From positions 456,501-520,500 of the forward strand of contig NC_061076.1 in assembly GCF_021917145.1 (NCBI RefSeq): a DNA stretch of 64,000 nt, read 5' to 3'. Each line of letters opens with the position of its first letter. The first letter of the stretch is position 1. This DNA is from Hypomesus transpacificus. Taxonomy: Eukaryota; Chordata; Actinopteri; Osmeriformes; Osmeridae. Made by a program: the position numbers and the translations under genes. A model generated the notes under the pieces. That model made no database searches and was not told the origin of the DNA. It saw nothing but the letters and a program-made list of their open reading frames with translations. Below, piece by piece: positions 12,301 to 23,369 of this stretch.

Positions 12301-15300
12301 GTCACAGATGGAACCTGGGCCCATATTCCAGATCGGTCACATAGACGTCAGCTTCAGCTCCTCACACCTGATCCTCGTGTCTGTAGCTCACCTGAGATAG
12401 AGTAGACGCCCTCTATAGCTCACCTGGGATAGAGTAGACGCCCTCTATAGCTCATCTGGGATAGAGTAGACGCCCTCTATAGCTCACCTGGGAAAGAGTA
12501 GACGCCCTCTATAGCTCACCTGGGATAGAGTAGACGCCCTCTATAGGCAGCAGGAACGGTTTATCCAGCTCTCTTTTAGGCAGAGGGACATAGTTATCCA
12601 CCACATCCAGCAGCTGCATCACAGCATTTACCCCCAGGTCAGGTTGCCTGCTCTGTGGAACCAGAGAGACCTGGTTACAGACTCCTCACCAAGCTAACTA
12701 CAACACACGGCCTAACATAAGGCATCACATATGACGCATACAGCTGCAGAGCTAGTTTTTCCACATAAAATAAGTTTGCTGTCTGTGAGCAGTAAACCAA
12801 GACGAGTACCATCCTGCTGTCTTCAAGGTGAGCTCTGGAACTGGACTTCTCGCACACATGGAAGCAACACTATACCTTATCAAGAAACCTTAAGAGTTGA
12901 CAGATAAGGTCCATGGACAGTTGTACATGACTTGGCTGCTACTCAACATGACAACGTCACATTGAGTGGACAGTACTGGTGACCCCCAGTCTCTCACCTC
13001 AAGAGCACACAGGGCGGAGCCGATGATGACCGGCGTGTTTTCACCATCATAGCCAAACTCAGTGAGCAGCTCCCTGATCTCCAGCTCCACCAGCTCCAGC
13101 ATCTCCTTGTCTTCCACAGCATCGGCCTTGTTCACAAACACCACCACGTGCTCCACGCCGATCTGCCTGGCCAGCAGGAGGTGCTCTCGTGTCTGTGGCA
13201 TCTGGCCATCTGTGGCAGCTACCACCAGGATACACCCGTCCAGCTGAGAGGTGCCTGTGATCATGTTCTGCACAAAATGGGACATTCACGTGGAATTTGT
13301 GAATCACAAATCAAGGCCAAGCAACTGAAACCATGTTTTTTTATATATATATATAAAAACTAGTGGTGGGCCGTTATCGGCGTTAACGTATTGCGTTAAC
13401 GTGAGACTCTTAACGGGGGATAAAAAAAATATAACCGTTAATCTATTCTCAAAGTTGGGTTGGGAGCTGGGTCTATACTACGCAAGCTATGATGACTTTC
13501 ACCTTGATGTTTTTGCACGGATGTATACCTGGCCGGATTGCACTGTAGGGGGCGAGAACGAGTCTTCGAACCTGTGTGTATGCCTTGTGTATGAAATTAT
13601 CACATCAAACGTGACGTGCTAACATGGATGCAGCTATGTAGCCGCCGGGTTGGCTTTAGGGAAAATGTATTTTTAAGAAGCTTCCCAATGGAAACCTCGA
13701 CAAGACTAAGGTTGTTTGCACCTTGTGCTATGCGGAATTAGTTTACTGTAAGAGTTCTTCCAGTCTCAAATACCACCTAAAAGTAAAAAATTCCTCAGCT
13801 AAAGCGGAAGATGCCGGGCCAAGCACTGATGTAGCGCAGGGGAAGAGTCGTCGTCAAACTACTGTTTGAGTGCAACCGAGGCAAGCCCGTCAGCACAGCT
13901 CTATCAGCCAAACTAACTAATCTAATAAACAGGGAATAAACACAAGTACATATTATTGAACATAATTTTTTTTCATCACCAATTATCATAGAAGAACAGC
14001 TTTCTCAAGCAGTTTGTGATGCACTTTGGAAACAGGAGATGAGCCCCTGGTCTAATGCGCCACCTGGCTTGAGAAACCCGTTCTCTGCAGTCATTATTTG
14101 GGTAGCACACATATTTTGAACGCCTTCGGCGGAATTCAAATGAGCCATTTTAATCTAGATTAATGCCAAGATTACAGTGAGATTAATCTAGATTTGTTTA
14201 AATTAATATATGCCCATCTATGCCCACCACTAATAAAAACGTATTTATCTTACTACACAGCACTGTTTACAAGAAGGATATGTTGTAGTCGAGGGGAGGC
14301 AGGTTTGTGGGGTGAACGTGCTGGTGAACGTGTACCTTGACATAGTCAGCATGGCCAGGGCAGTCAGTGTGTGCGTAGTGTCTGTTGGCTGTGGTATACT
14401 CCACATGGGAAGCATTGATCGTGATGCCGCGAGCCTTCTCCTCAGGAGCATTGTCAATGTCCTCATACTTCTTGTAGCGAGCTCCTCCAGCCTCCGCCAG
14501 CACTGAGGAAGCACGCCAGGTACAACAAGGGGTCATCAGGAAGGACTTGTACACACTATGCACGTAACATCCACTTACTTGACTTGAATGAAGGATGGGT
14601 TAGGGTGTGTTCATTGAGTGGGGTTAGACCATTCCATTTCTGAAAATCTATTTTGCACGTGACATATATCAACTAATTGTATAGACAACAACAACTTTAC
14701 AAGTCTGTTTGATACTTTGTGGTTTGGCTCTTATTAATTGACGACTTATGGCTTAGGATCAACTATGAATAATATAGGGTACCAGAGCATCACAAATAAA
14801 ATGGTGAATAAAGTATATCTAAATATAAGCTTATACAAATCATTGAAGTTCTTTTATCAACCATCATCCTCCATATGTCTCAGGAGATCATCGAAGGTGA
14901 GATTGCTAGGTTAGAAGATAAGCTATTTACTACATGAACCATCAAAAAGTGATTTGATGATTGGTGGTGCAGTAGTGGGTAAAAATATCTAACGATAATT
15001 ATTTTGATTGGGAGGGCAAGGATGGACACTAACTCATTTGTTAAACGGGATCATACAGAGTTTCGGAAGCTTTACTGCAAACATCCACCAGTCGAAATCA
15101 AGTGACCACAGACAGGGTCAGCTGGTACCTTTGGTAATGGCAGCCGTTAGCGTGGTCTTGCCGTGGTCAACATGACCAATAGTGCCAATGTTCACATGAG
15201 GCTTGTCTCTCGCATAGGTTTTCTTGGCTTCTGCTGCAAAGGTCCGTCTACTAAGTGGCACAGTACACTGAAAAGGATGAAATAACCGAAGAAATTAGAT

Positions 15301-15947
15301 CAATCATTGATTTTCAAATCTACTTAAAGGCTATTTCCTCTAAATATTTCAGGGCACAACATTGTGTTCTCTTCATATTATAACACTCACCAGTTTAAAA
15401 GAGCTGTTTAGTAGACCTGGTGAGGAGAGCTGAAAGGCTGTGAAGAGAGAGGTGTTTAAGTGGAGAGATAACTGGAATACCCTGGCTTCTATTGCAGCTC
15501 AGATCCTTAAGTGACGAGGGATCCTGACACAGCAGCTCTTCGTTAATGATCATCGTTTCCTGGCTATCTTTAACTGACATTCAAGGCTGGCAATTAAAAA
15601 GTTGATTTGACTTATTAACTAAATTTTATAGTTCAGAAATATACATATACATGTACACATGTAGAATAAGGGTTAGAGACGCCCGTTCTGCATTACTATT
15701 ATAGCTATTATCGTATGTGTAACGTGACCTTGTTGGTTCTAAAGGAGCAGCTAGCTAGCTTTACAGCATCCTTTCCTGCTTTATTTATAGCTTTTCTGAA
15801 AACGTTCATATCCGATCAAATTATCATATTGGCACAGCATCTCCAGTCTTCGAAAGAGTTTATCACATACGACATTAAATAAACATGGTTGAATTTGTTT
15901 GGTAACGTACCGGAGAGACATGCACGAAGCCCCACGAGCGCCGCCAT
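9355..15947 (-). CDS. tufm: Mitochondrial elongation factor Tu
   Basis: GTPase that delivers aminoacyl-tRNA to the mitochondrial ribosome. Ten coding exons were joined: 15947-15911 ([12 protein letters not shown]...), 15437-15391, 15267-15129, 14502-14336, 13267-12998, 12652-12520, 12149-12045, 10805-10654, 10485-10366 and 9525-9355 (TGA). They sum to 1341 nt, 446 residues, close to human TUFM. The first two exons encode an Arg/Ser/Leu-rich mitochondrial presequence. The GTPase motifs are GHVDHGKT (exon 3), DCPGH (exon 4) and NKAD with SAL (exon 5); the C-terminal barrel ([19 protein letters not shown]) is in exon 10. Intron 4 carries a hAT element. Exon 6's donor, exon 8's acceptor and exon 10's acceptor are each associated with a tandem array. 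It is transcribed divergently from hspbp1. Confidence 0.96.
9534..9600. repeat. 25-bp tandem duplication beside the tufm exon 10 acceptor
   Basis: About two and a half copies of a unit containing caggtcaactactgctgcag, starting roughly 10 bp into the intron from the acceptor at 9525/9526. Confidence 0.7.
10809..11752. repeat. 18-bp minisatellite, about 52 copies, beside the tufm exon 8 acceptor
   Basis: The unit acaggccagagcagagag repeats about 52 times from 10815 to 11750. A single A/G position (acagg or acggg) varies from unit to unit. The array begins within 10 bp of the exon 8 acceptor. On the transcribed strand it is pyrimidine-rich (tctctgctctggcctgtc), so it extends the polypyrimidine tract by nearly 1 kb. 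The 350-residue ORFs across it are artefacts. Confidence 0.95.
12383..12542. repeat. 32-bp array (5 copies) containing the tufm exon 6 splice donor
   Basis: Five 32-bp units start at 12383, 12415, 12447, 12479 and 12511. On the minus strand each has the last 24 nt of exon 6 (GVYSIP) followed by gtgagcta. The donor at 12519/12518 is in the copy nearest the exon body. The copy at 12447 has lost the GT (catctggg instead of cacctggg). Using a downstream donor would add 32 nt per copy and shift the frame. Confidence 0.92.
13361..14232. mobile_element. hAT-family element in tufm intron 4
   Basis: Termini are tagtggtgggc and gcccaccacta, exact inverted complements. The flanks carry a perfect 8-bp duplication, ataaaaac (13353-13360 and 14233-14240). 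The 872-bp body contains a decayed coding stretch on the plus strand near 13690-13868: [10 protein letters not shown] followed by SSLKYHLK, the first half of a BED finger, ending at a stop. It is non-autonomous. Confidence 0.92.
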
Positions 15948-16195
15948 CTTGGATTAGACAACCGGATTTGTCGTGACGTGATGATTTAATGTAAGCACGA
16001 TTCCACAACCAAGTACAGTAGCTAGCAAGCTAGAATGTTCTAGTGTGCTCCAGTCAACCCAAAGAAAGCTATATTATTACGGGAGAAGTGATTTGCAGCA
16101 ACATTGAAAAGTGGTGTCTTGAATGAAGACGCACCACTCGGATACAGTAACATCTTGCATCAAGGACGTGGGAGCTAGCTACAAAAAAGAAGAGG
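15948..16195. promoter_or_regulatory. Shared divergent promoter region of tufm and hspbp1
   Basis: The tufm start codon (15947, minus) and a likely hspbp1 5' non-coding exon (ending about 16195 before gtgagt) are less than 250 bp apart. The first hspbp1 coding exon follows at 16935. I saw no TATA box. The arrangement suggests a bidirectional housekeeping promoter; the exact start sites are inferred. Confidence 0.55.
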
Positions 16196-16934
16196 GTGAG
16201 TTGAGTAGTTAACACCACTAACTGGAGTCAACGTGAACCTTTCAATTGTACAAATAGCCGACGTACAACTAGCCAACAGTTGAATGAGCAAGTGTCACGA
16301 TTTGGCTGGCCTTTGGAAAGCGATAGCCAGTACGAGTTAAAACCTTTACAGTACTGGTGTTAACGTAATAGTGTTATGTTAAAGTCTAAGACATTCGTGG
16401 GCATAGTTATAGCAGACATTCTCTGGTTAGAGTTAGTGGGTCCCTCATGCCTTGGCTTGTACGCGTCATCACGTAGGCAACACGTTCTGTAAGCACACGG
16501 TTAGCAAAATAAATAAATAAAAAGGGAAACGATTAGCATGTCGAAGTTAACTAACCTATTGGAAATTAGCTGACTAGCTAGTCTAGCTTGTAGCCACTAA
16601 AGGCCTGCCCATGCCAGAGAGGGGGGGCCCTCAAACAGCAATGTTTCGAACTACACTGAACAATAATTTCACAAATGCATGTAAAGAAATGTAAGTGTAT
16701 ATATAGATTAGACCCTAATATATATTTCCACCCTTTTCTGTGTGCTGTATGATACATGTGTTAGCTCTTTTGTTGTTTTAGTACAGTAGTGCCACTAGGT
16801 GTTCTGAATGAAGACGTTCACACTGTCTAAAACATGTTTTCAGCATAATACAACCAGCATCCAGTTAACATAGTTACCATGACACCCAATACAAATGTAA
16901 AACGTGCTGATGCCTTTTCCTCAATCATTCAGCC

Positions 16935-19900
16935 ATGGCAGAAGGGAACAGGAGGTATCCTCCAAACCTGCAGGGGGTGCTGCGGCTAGCGGTGGAGGCA
17001 GGCACGTCGGCTGATGGACATGCCCCAGCTGTGCCCATGTCAGAGGAGGTAAAGACCCTAACCCTAACCCTTTCTTAACAGGGTTTTTACAAAGGAGGCA
17101 ATGGGAGTTGGAACTGGATATGCAATCTAAGTCATACAAAAGTGTTTTTTTTGGATATCAGCCCTAATGGATTGTAAGTTAGTTTGTTCAAGTTAGATCT
17201 AAGGCACATACTGTAACTTAACCCTGCACATGCATCATCCATAGACTATGTGCAAATATATACTGAGTATACCTCAGTGAGTAGTGAGTATTCACTTTAA
17301 TATCTGACTTGTCCTCTCTGTCTCTGTCTCTACTTAGAGAAAGGACTTTTTAAGAGGAGTACTTGCTGAAATGAGTAAAGGACAGATGAATGAGGTGGAG
17401 CAGATGAAGGAGTGTCTGGTGGTCCTGGGTAGGACCGAGCGGTGTGCACGGGGGAGAGGAGAGGGGGACGAGGGAGAGGATGAAGAGGATGACAGGGAAG
17501 CAGCATTGGAGCTGCTCTCTGAGTTGTGTGAGAACCTGGACAATGCGAGAGGTGAGAACGTTCACTGTATTATAAGGTGTATGTCATCTTCCCAATGAGC
17601 ATTATTCCCACTTCCAAAAGGAAATCATAACAGAGTATAGAATAAGACCAAAAATCTGATTTGTTTCTGAAATTTCAGACTCAAACAGTGATTAGATAAG
17701 TTTGACATTTACATTACATTTAGTCATTTAGCAGACGCTCTTATCCAGAGCGACTTGCAGTAAGTACAGGGACATTCCCCCGAGGCAAGTAGGTTGAAGT
17801 GCCTTGCCCAAGGACACAACGTCAATTTCCATGGCCGGGAATCGAATCGGCAACCTTCTGATTAAAAGCCCGATTCCCTAACCACTCAGCCATCTGACCC
17901 CTCGTCTCTTGCCACCTCTTAGACCTGATGACCCTGGGGGGTCTGGACCTGTGTGTGTCCCAGTGTCTGTGCCACGCCCAGAGCGGAGTGAGGTGGCGCT
18001 CTGCCCAGCTCATCGCCTGCTGTGCCCAGAACATGCCTGAGGTGCAGTGCTACTTGCTCCACAAGGGGGCGCTATCAACACTGCTGCAACTGACTGACTC
18101 TGATCCTCATCCCACTGTCAGAGTCAAGGCCCTCTACGCCGTCTCATGTAAGAGTGTCGTCACTTATTCAAAAGCTGAACATTTGCATGGTTTCCTGCAG
18201 AAAATTGGTTAGTTAAGGTGGTAGGGTGGGGTTTGCTGCGGTAGAGGGGGGGGGGTTGTTTGTGCGATAGACTCATGCGTTCTGCAGAGAAGGGAGACTG
18301 GCGTTGGTCACGGTTTGGAATGGGAGGGAGAAAACAGGACAACGTAGTTAAGGCGGCAGGCGTGTGTTGCTTAGGCTGATTTGATATGTTTTCAGAAGCA
18401 GCAAATCAAGATATACTGGCTATTGTCATTTAGTCAGTCACTTGTTTTTGTATGCCTGGAACAATTGAACCAAAGATGAATAATTTGTTAGTATTTACTG
18501 TAAATGTGTGTGACAGAACTTGAGAGTGCATCGAGAGTCTTACCTCCAGTCTATGTTCTCAGGTCTGGTTCGGGAGCAGGAGGCCGGACTCCAGGCCTTC
18601 CTGTCTGAGGACGGCTTCTCAGTGCTCATGCGAGGAATGCAAAGTGACAATGAGAAATTGAGAACAAAGTCTGCTTTCTTACTGCTGAACCTGCTCAGAG
18701 CCCACCCAGAGCAGACAGGTAGTGTTGGCTCCTACATCATGTTCATGTTAACATGAGGGCACCATCTCAGCTGACAGTAGCTCTTCCTCCCTCAGACACG
18801 GTTGTCTCTATGGGCATGGTGCAGCAGCTGGTGGCTGTGCTCCGCTCTCCTCACTCCTCTTTCCATGAACATGTGCTTGGGGCCCTCTGCTGGTAAGAGG
18901 TACACACACACACACACACACACGCTTCACACATCATCCATGAAGGAAACCTGAACTAAAAGCCCTTGTTGTGTTTGTGTAGTCTGGTGCAGCAGTGTCC
19001 TCAGGGCCTGCAGGACTGCAGGAGGTGTGAGCTGGGCCTGGACGAGCTACTCACCCAGCGAGCATCAGACCTCCAGGACAGAGACGAGTGTCAGGTGCTG
19101 TTACTGATCCTGTCTACTACAGTAGTCTGGTGCTGCATGTTACTGATCCTGTCTACTACAGTAGTCTGGTGTTGTGTGTTACTGATCCTGTCTACTACAG
19201 TAGTCTGGTGTTGTGTGTTACTGATCCTGTCTACTACAGTAGTCTGGTGTTGTGTGTTACTGATCCTGTCTACTACAGTAGTCTGGTGTTGTGTGTTACT
19301 GATCCTGTCTACTACAGTAGTCTGGTGTTGTGTGTTACTGATCCTGTCTACTACAGTAGTCTGGTGTTGTGTGTTACTGATCCTGTCTACTACAGTAGTC
19401 TGGTGTTGTGTGTTACTGATCCTGTCTACTACAGTAGTCTGGTGTTGTGTGTTACTGATCCTGTCTACTACAGTAGTCTGGTGTTGTGTGTTACTGATCC
19501 TGTCTACTACAGTAGTCTGGTGTTGTGTGTTACTGATCCTGTCTACTACAGTAGTCTGGTGTTGTGTGTTACTGATCCTGTCTACTACAGTAGTCTGGTG
19601 TTGTGTGTTACTGATCCTGTCTACTACAGTAGTCTGGTGTTGTGTGTTACTGATCCTGTCTACTACAGTAGTCTGGTGTTGTGTGTTACTGATCCTGTCT
19701 ACTACAGTAGTCTGGTGTTGTGTGTTACTGATCCTGTCTACTACAGTAGTCTGGTGTTGTGTGTTACTGATCCTGTCTACTACAGTAGTCTGGTGTTGTG
19801 TGTTACTGATCCTGTCTACTACAGTAGTCTGGTGTTGTGTGTTACTGATCCTGTCTACTACAGTAGTCTGGTGTTGTGTGTTACTGATCCTGTCTACTAC

Positions 19901-20895
19901 AGTAGTCTGGTGTTGTGTGTTACTGATCCTGTCTACTACAGTAGTCTGGTGTTGTGTGTTACTGATCCTGTCTACTACAGTAGTCTGGTGTTGTGTGTTA
20001 CTGATCCTGTCTACTACAGTAGTCTGGTGTTGTGTGTTACTGATCCTGTCTACTACAGTAGTCTGGTGTTGTGTGTTACTGATCCTGTCTACTACAGTAG
20101 TCTGGTGTTGTGTGTTACTGATCCTGTCTACTACAGTAGTCTGGTGTTGTGTGTTACTGATCCTGTCTACTACAGTAGTCTGGTGTTGTGTGTTACTGAT
20201 CCTGTCTACTACAGTAGTCTGGTGTTGTGTGTTACTGATCCTGTCTACTACAGTAGTCTGGTGTTGTGTGTTACTGATCCTGTCTACTACAGTAGTCTGG
20301 TGTTGTGTGTTACTGATCCTGTCTACTACAGTAGTCTGGTGTTGTGTGTTACTGATCCTGTCTACTACAGTAGTCTGGTGTTGTGTGTTACTGATCCTGT
20401 CTACTACAGTAGTCTGGTGTTGTGTGTTACTGATCCTGTCTACTACAGTAGTCTGGTGTTGTGTGTTACTGATCCTGTCTACTACAGTAGTCTGGTGTTG
20501 TGTGTTACTGATCCTGTCTACTACAGTAGTCTGGTGTTGTGTGTTACATGTTGCTGATCCTGTCTACTACAGTAGTCTGGTGTTGTGTGTTACTGATCCT
20601 GTCTACTACAGTAGTCTGGTGTTGTGTGTTACTGATCCTGTCTACTACAGTAGTCTGGTGTTGTGTGTTACATGTTGCTGATCCTGTCTACTACAGTAGT
20701 CTGGTGTTGTGTGTTACTGATCCTGTCTACTACAGTAGTCTGGTGTTGTGTGTTACTGATCCTCTGCACTATTGTGTTAAAGTTTTTTTCCCACCTGTCC
20801 ACCTTATCTCACAGGAAGAGTTGGACTTCTGTATGAGTCTGAAGGCAGCTTGTTTCCATGGACGGCAACATGATGACAATGGAATGGATCGCTGA
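16935..20895 (+). CDS. hspbp1: Hsp70-binding protein 1 (nucleotide exchange factor)
   Basis: Cytosolic armadillo-repeat cochaperone that binds the Hsp70 ATPase lobe and releases nucleotide. Seven coding exons were joined: 16935-17048 (ATG, MAEGNRRYPPNLQGVLRLA), 17338-17551, 17923-18147, 18563-18718, 18796-18892, 18983-19094 and 20815-20895 (TGA). The total is 999 nt, 332 residues, against 359 in human. Diagnostic stretches are NLQGVL, EQMKECLVVL, LCENLDNA, RVKALYAVS, CLVREQEAG, DGFSVLMRGMQ, KSAFLLLNLL, SMGMVQQLV, FHEHVLGALC and C-terminal MDR. The last intron is almost entirely a 39-bp minisatellite beginning at the donor. Intron 2 contains a SINE. Confidence 0.96.
17706..17905 (-). mobile_element. 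tRNA-like SINE in hspbp1 intron 2
   Basis: Contains atttagcagacgctcttat, a core found in many fish genomes, and ccgggaatcgaatcggcaac, whose complement resembles a tRNA B box (ggttcgaatcc). The unit therefore reads as a tRNA-derived SINE on the minus strand. The same core recurs at about 24366-24400 and, inverted, at about 55835-55865 in the tail of an L2-like LINE, which fits a shared SINE/LINE 3' end. Confidence 0.7.
19095..20765. repeat. 39-bp minisatellite, about 42 copies, filling hspbp1 intron 6
   Basis: Units of 39 bp start ttactgatcctgtctactac and continue agtagtctggtgttgtgtg. The first starts at 19101, six bases after the exon 6 donor; the last begins at 20753. Two units carry a 7-bp insertion (near 20545 and 20670). 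Every unit holds ctactacag, a possible 3' splice site, and tctggtgttgtg, which resembles the exon junction. The 571- and 489-residue ORFs here are artefacts because 39 is divisible by three. Confidence 0.96.
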
Positions 20896-21431
20896 AGTCA
20901 GACATTCGTGTCTTGATTACAAGGACTTTTGAAAGTTGACAGCTTTTTTTTCTGCAACAGAAATTTAATATCAGCAAATGATAGCTGTTATTGGACTCGT
21001 TCATCTAAGTGCACAGGATCCTTGAGGAAGTGAACTTGCTTTTATGAAGAATGATTGTTAAACTGGATTTGGATGTGCTCAAATCCACATGTTCTGTAGT
21101 TCAGATGAGTTATGGACAGCATAACAAATAGGCATCTTCATTTCTTCTTCATGTTTATGTATTTTTTATTTTGTGTATGACAGTGCATGGTAATAGTTAC
21201 ACAAGATTTACAAGTCAGTGTTTTTCAGATATTTACTTTCCAGATTATTAATCCTTTAATGAACTGTGTTGCTTAAATCTCAATAACTTTCTATAAAACA
21301 ATATATGAATTTCCTCTGTGGTTTTCTTTTAAAGGTAGTACTTTTAATCTGAATCTGCTATTGTAGAAGTGCTACCGTTCAAATGTTCATTTCTATGTTT
21401 AATTATTTAAGGGTTACATCAGGGATTCTTA
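20896..21431. other. Convergent 3' UTRs of hspbp1 and tmem86b
   Basis: About 535 bp separates the two stop codons. A minus-strand AATAAA (tttatt at 21165-21170) fits the tmem86b mRNA end. I saw no canonical plus-strand AATAAA for hspbp1. Confidence 0.5.
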
Positions 21432-23369
21432 TCAAGACCTCTTCCATTTGGCAAAGTCGTCAGTGCTTTCACCAGCTCTGATGTCACCCACAGCTATTAG
21501 AAGTTGTGCTAGGTAGTATGTTGTCATTACAGTTGCCTTTCCTTGGTTTGTTGGTTCGATCACATTGAACACCTGTAGGGCGAGTGTCAGGTCAGAGGTC
21601 ATGAAGATCAAACTACCAAGGACAGGCAGTGGGCGGCGGGTGCGGAAGGCTAATGTTGTCATGGAGACAATCAGGATGACGTACACTCCCACGCCAGGAG
21701 TCAGGATGGCTGAGTCTGGGGCTTCCTGAAGGAACGGGAAGAGGTATGTGTACATGCCACCTCCCACCAGCCAGAGCAACAAGTACAGGACCAGAGAGCA
21801 GCTGGAGGAGGTGGAGGCCGTAGAGTAGCGAGCAGACAGGAAGGTGAGTGAGTACAACAGGTGGGCCAGTGCAAAGGAGGCCATTCCTGAGGGAAAACAC
21901 AAACAGTTAAATGTGGTACTGTGTGACAAGCTATGTTTTCATTATGTGCCACTCAACCAGATGAATGTGTACAACTAGTGAAGTGAGAGACTTTCATATG
22001 TTTACAAGTAACTCACCAAATAATCATTAAAACACTAATTTATTTGTCTGGATCAGGCTGCAGATATTTGTTTAGAAACTGATCCAACTGACTTCACATG
22101 AACATTGTAGGGTTGAATGTTGATTACTGTTGCTTTGTAATGTTGAAGTGGTGAATGCCCCAGTGTCAGATGTTGTACGATTCTACTGCAAGTTTATTCT
22201 CCAAATTCAATAATGATATGTAGTATTCTTTGACGGGTTTCATTCAGATGGTGTTTGTACAGATCCTTCTTTTCATAAAGGGATATGGCAGGGTATTTGC
22301 AATGAAAGTTTGTGTGATCAGTTGTATAATACGGTAGCGATGTTAGCTTTGTTTTTGGGGATATTGAATGGAAGTGCTGACCAAAAAAGACCTACCCATG
22401 GATTGTTTTGACTCAACCTCAAAATATAATGTAGATCAATTGGATGCTTCTTGCCTCCTAGATATATAACTGACCCTTCCCCTGGTTCAGGATATTCAGA
22501 AGCACCCTCCCTATGGAAGGAACCTCAACTGGACTACTGAACAAGACTCGTAGATTTATTCTAATGCTTGGAATTTTCTATAAAAACATTCATCCTTATT
22601 CTTTTGTAGGTGCCATGTAACCAAAGATTCAAATTCCTTTGTCACAAACTTCAAGATTCTTTAACTTAATTTGGTCTGCAGCTAGACAGCCACACCAACC
22701 AAACTGACTGCTGTGTTCATGTTAAGAGAAAACTGAATCCAAGCTCACAAAATCCTGCTGCTTTGTTCTGTCATTAACAAACACAAGCCTGAAGACACGT
22801 AAGAACATGAGTGTCTCCTTAATTACCATGGAGGAACATCTCAGGCCATATGAGACAGCAGTCCCCAGCGGCAGAGAACACCAGGCCCCCAGCCACCCCC
22901 AGGAGACTCTGACCCCCTGTGTAGCTCATCACCAGCAGTGCCAGCAGGATGATGGGAGCTGCCTTCACACCTGCGGCCAGCAGGGAGGGGGAGGAGTCAG
23001 GAATCCACAGGTAGAAGTAGCCAGCAGCAGCCAGGAAGAAAGGAAGGAGAGAGACAAACAGAACGCAGGACTGAGATAGTGAAGTGATAGTGAAGGGGCA
23101 GAAGAACAAAGAGGGGGAGAAATATTAAACATTGAAGTGATAAAGCACTGGAGTGCAATGTATATATAAAAGAAAACAAAACAGGACCACAGGATGCTGA
23201 AAATTTGGACAGGTGATCATAGATTTATGTGTAGAAGATGTATAGTGCTGCGTTGAGCCCAGAATAGTTTCAGAGAGCATGTCAAAGTGAGTGAAAGAGT
23301 TGGAGTGTAAGGCAGTACCGTGTTCCTGCGTTGTCTTCTGTCATAGGCATCTGTCTCCAGGATATCCAT
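21432..23369 (-). CDS. tmem86b: Lysoplasmalogenase, TMEM86B type (YhhN family)
   Basis: Multipass membrane hydrolase that cleaves the vinyl-ether bond of lysoplasmalogens. Three exons were joined: 23369-23319 (ATG, MDILETDAYDRRQRRNT), 23070-22827 and 21886-21432 (TGA). The total is 750 nt, 249 residues, like human TMEM86B. Family stretches are YFYLWIPD, KAAPIILLALL, AAGDCCLIWPEMFLHGM, FALAHLLYSLTF, MTTLAFR, FMTSDLTLALQVF and VMTTYYLAQLLI. Acidic residues in the GD and SD stretches correspond to those conserved in YhhN proteins. Several hydrophobic segments suggest eight membrane helices. TMEM86A is the alternative; synteny with HSPBP1 favours TMEM86B. Confidence 0.9.

Noticed and set aside
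17820-17905. Possible tRNA gene
   Set aside because: A B-box-like motif is present, but there is no intact cloverleaf. It fits a tRNA-derived SINE.
18966-20681. 571- and 489-residue ORFs with perfect 13-residue repeats
   Set aside because: They come from a 39-bp tandem repeat in hspbp1 intron 6. Exons on both sides splice across it to give the correct protein.
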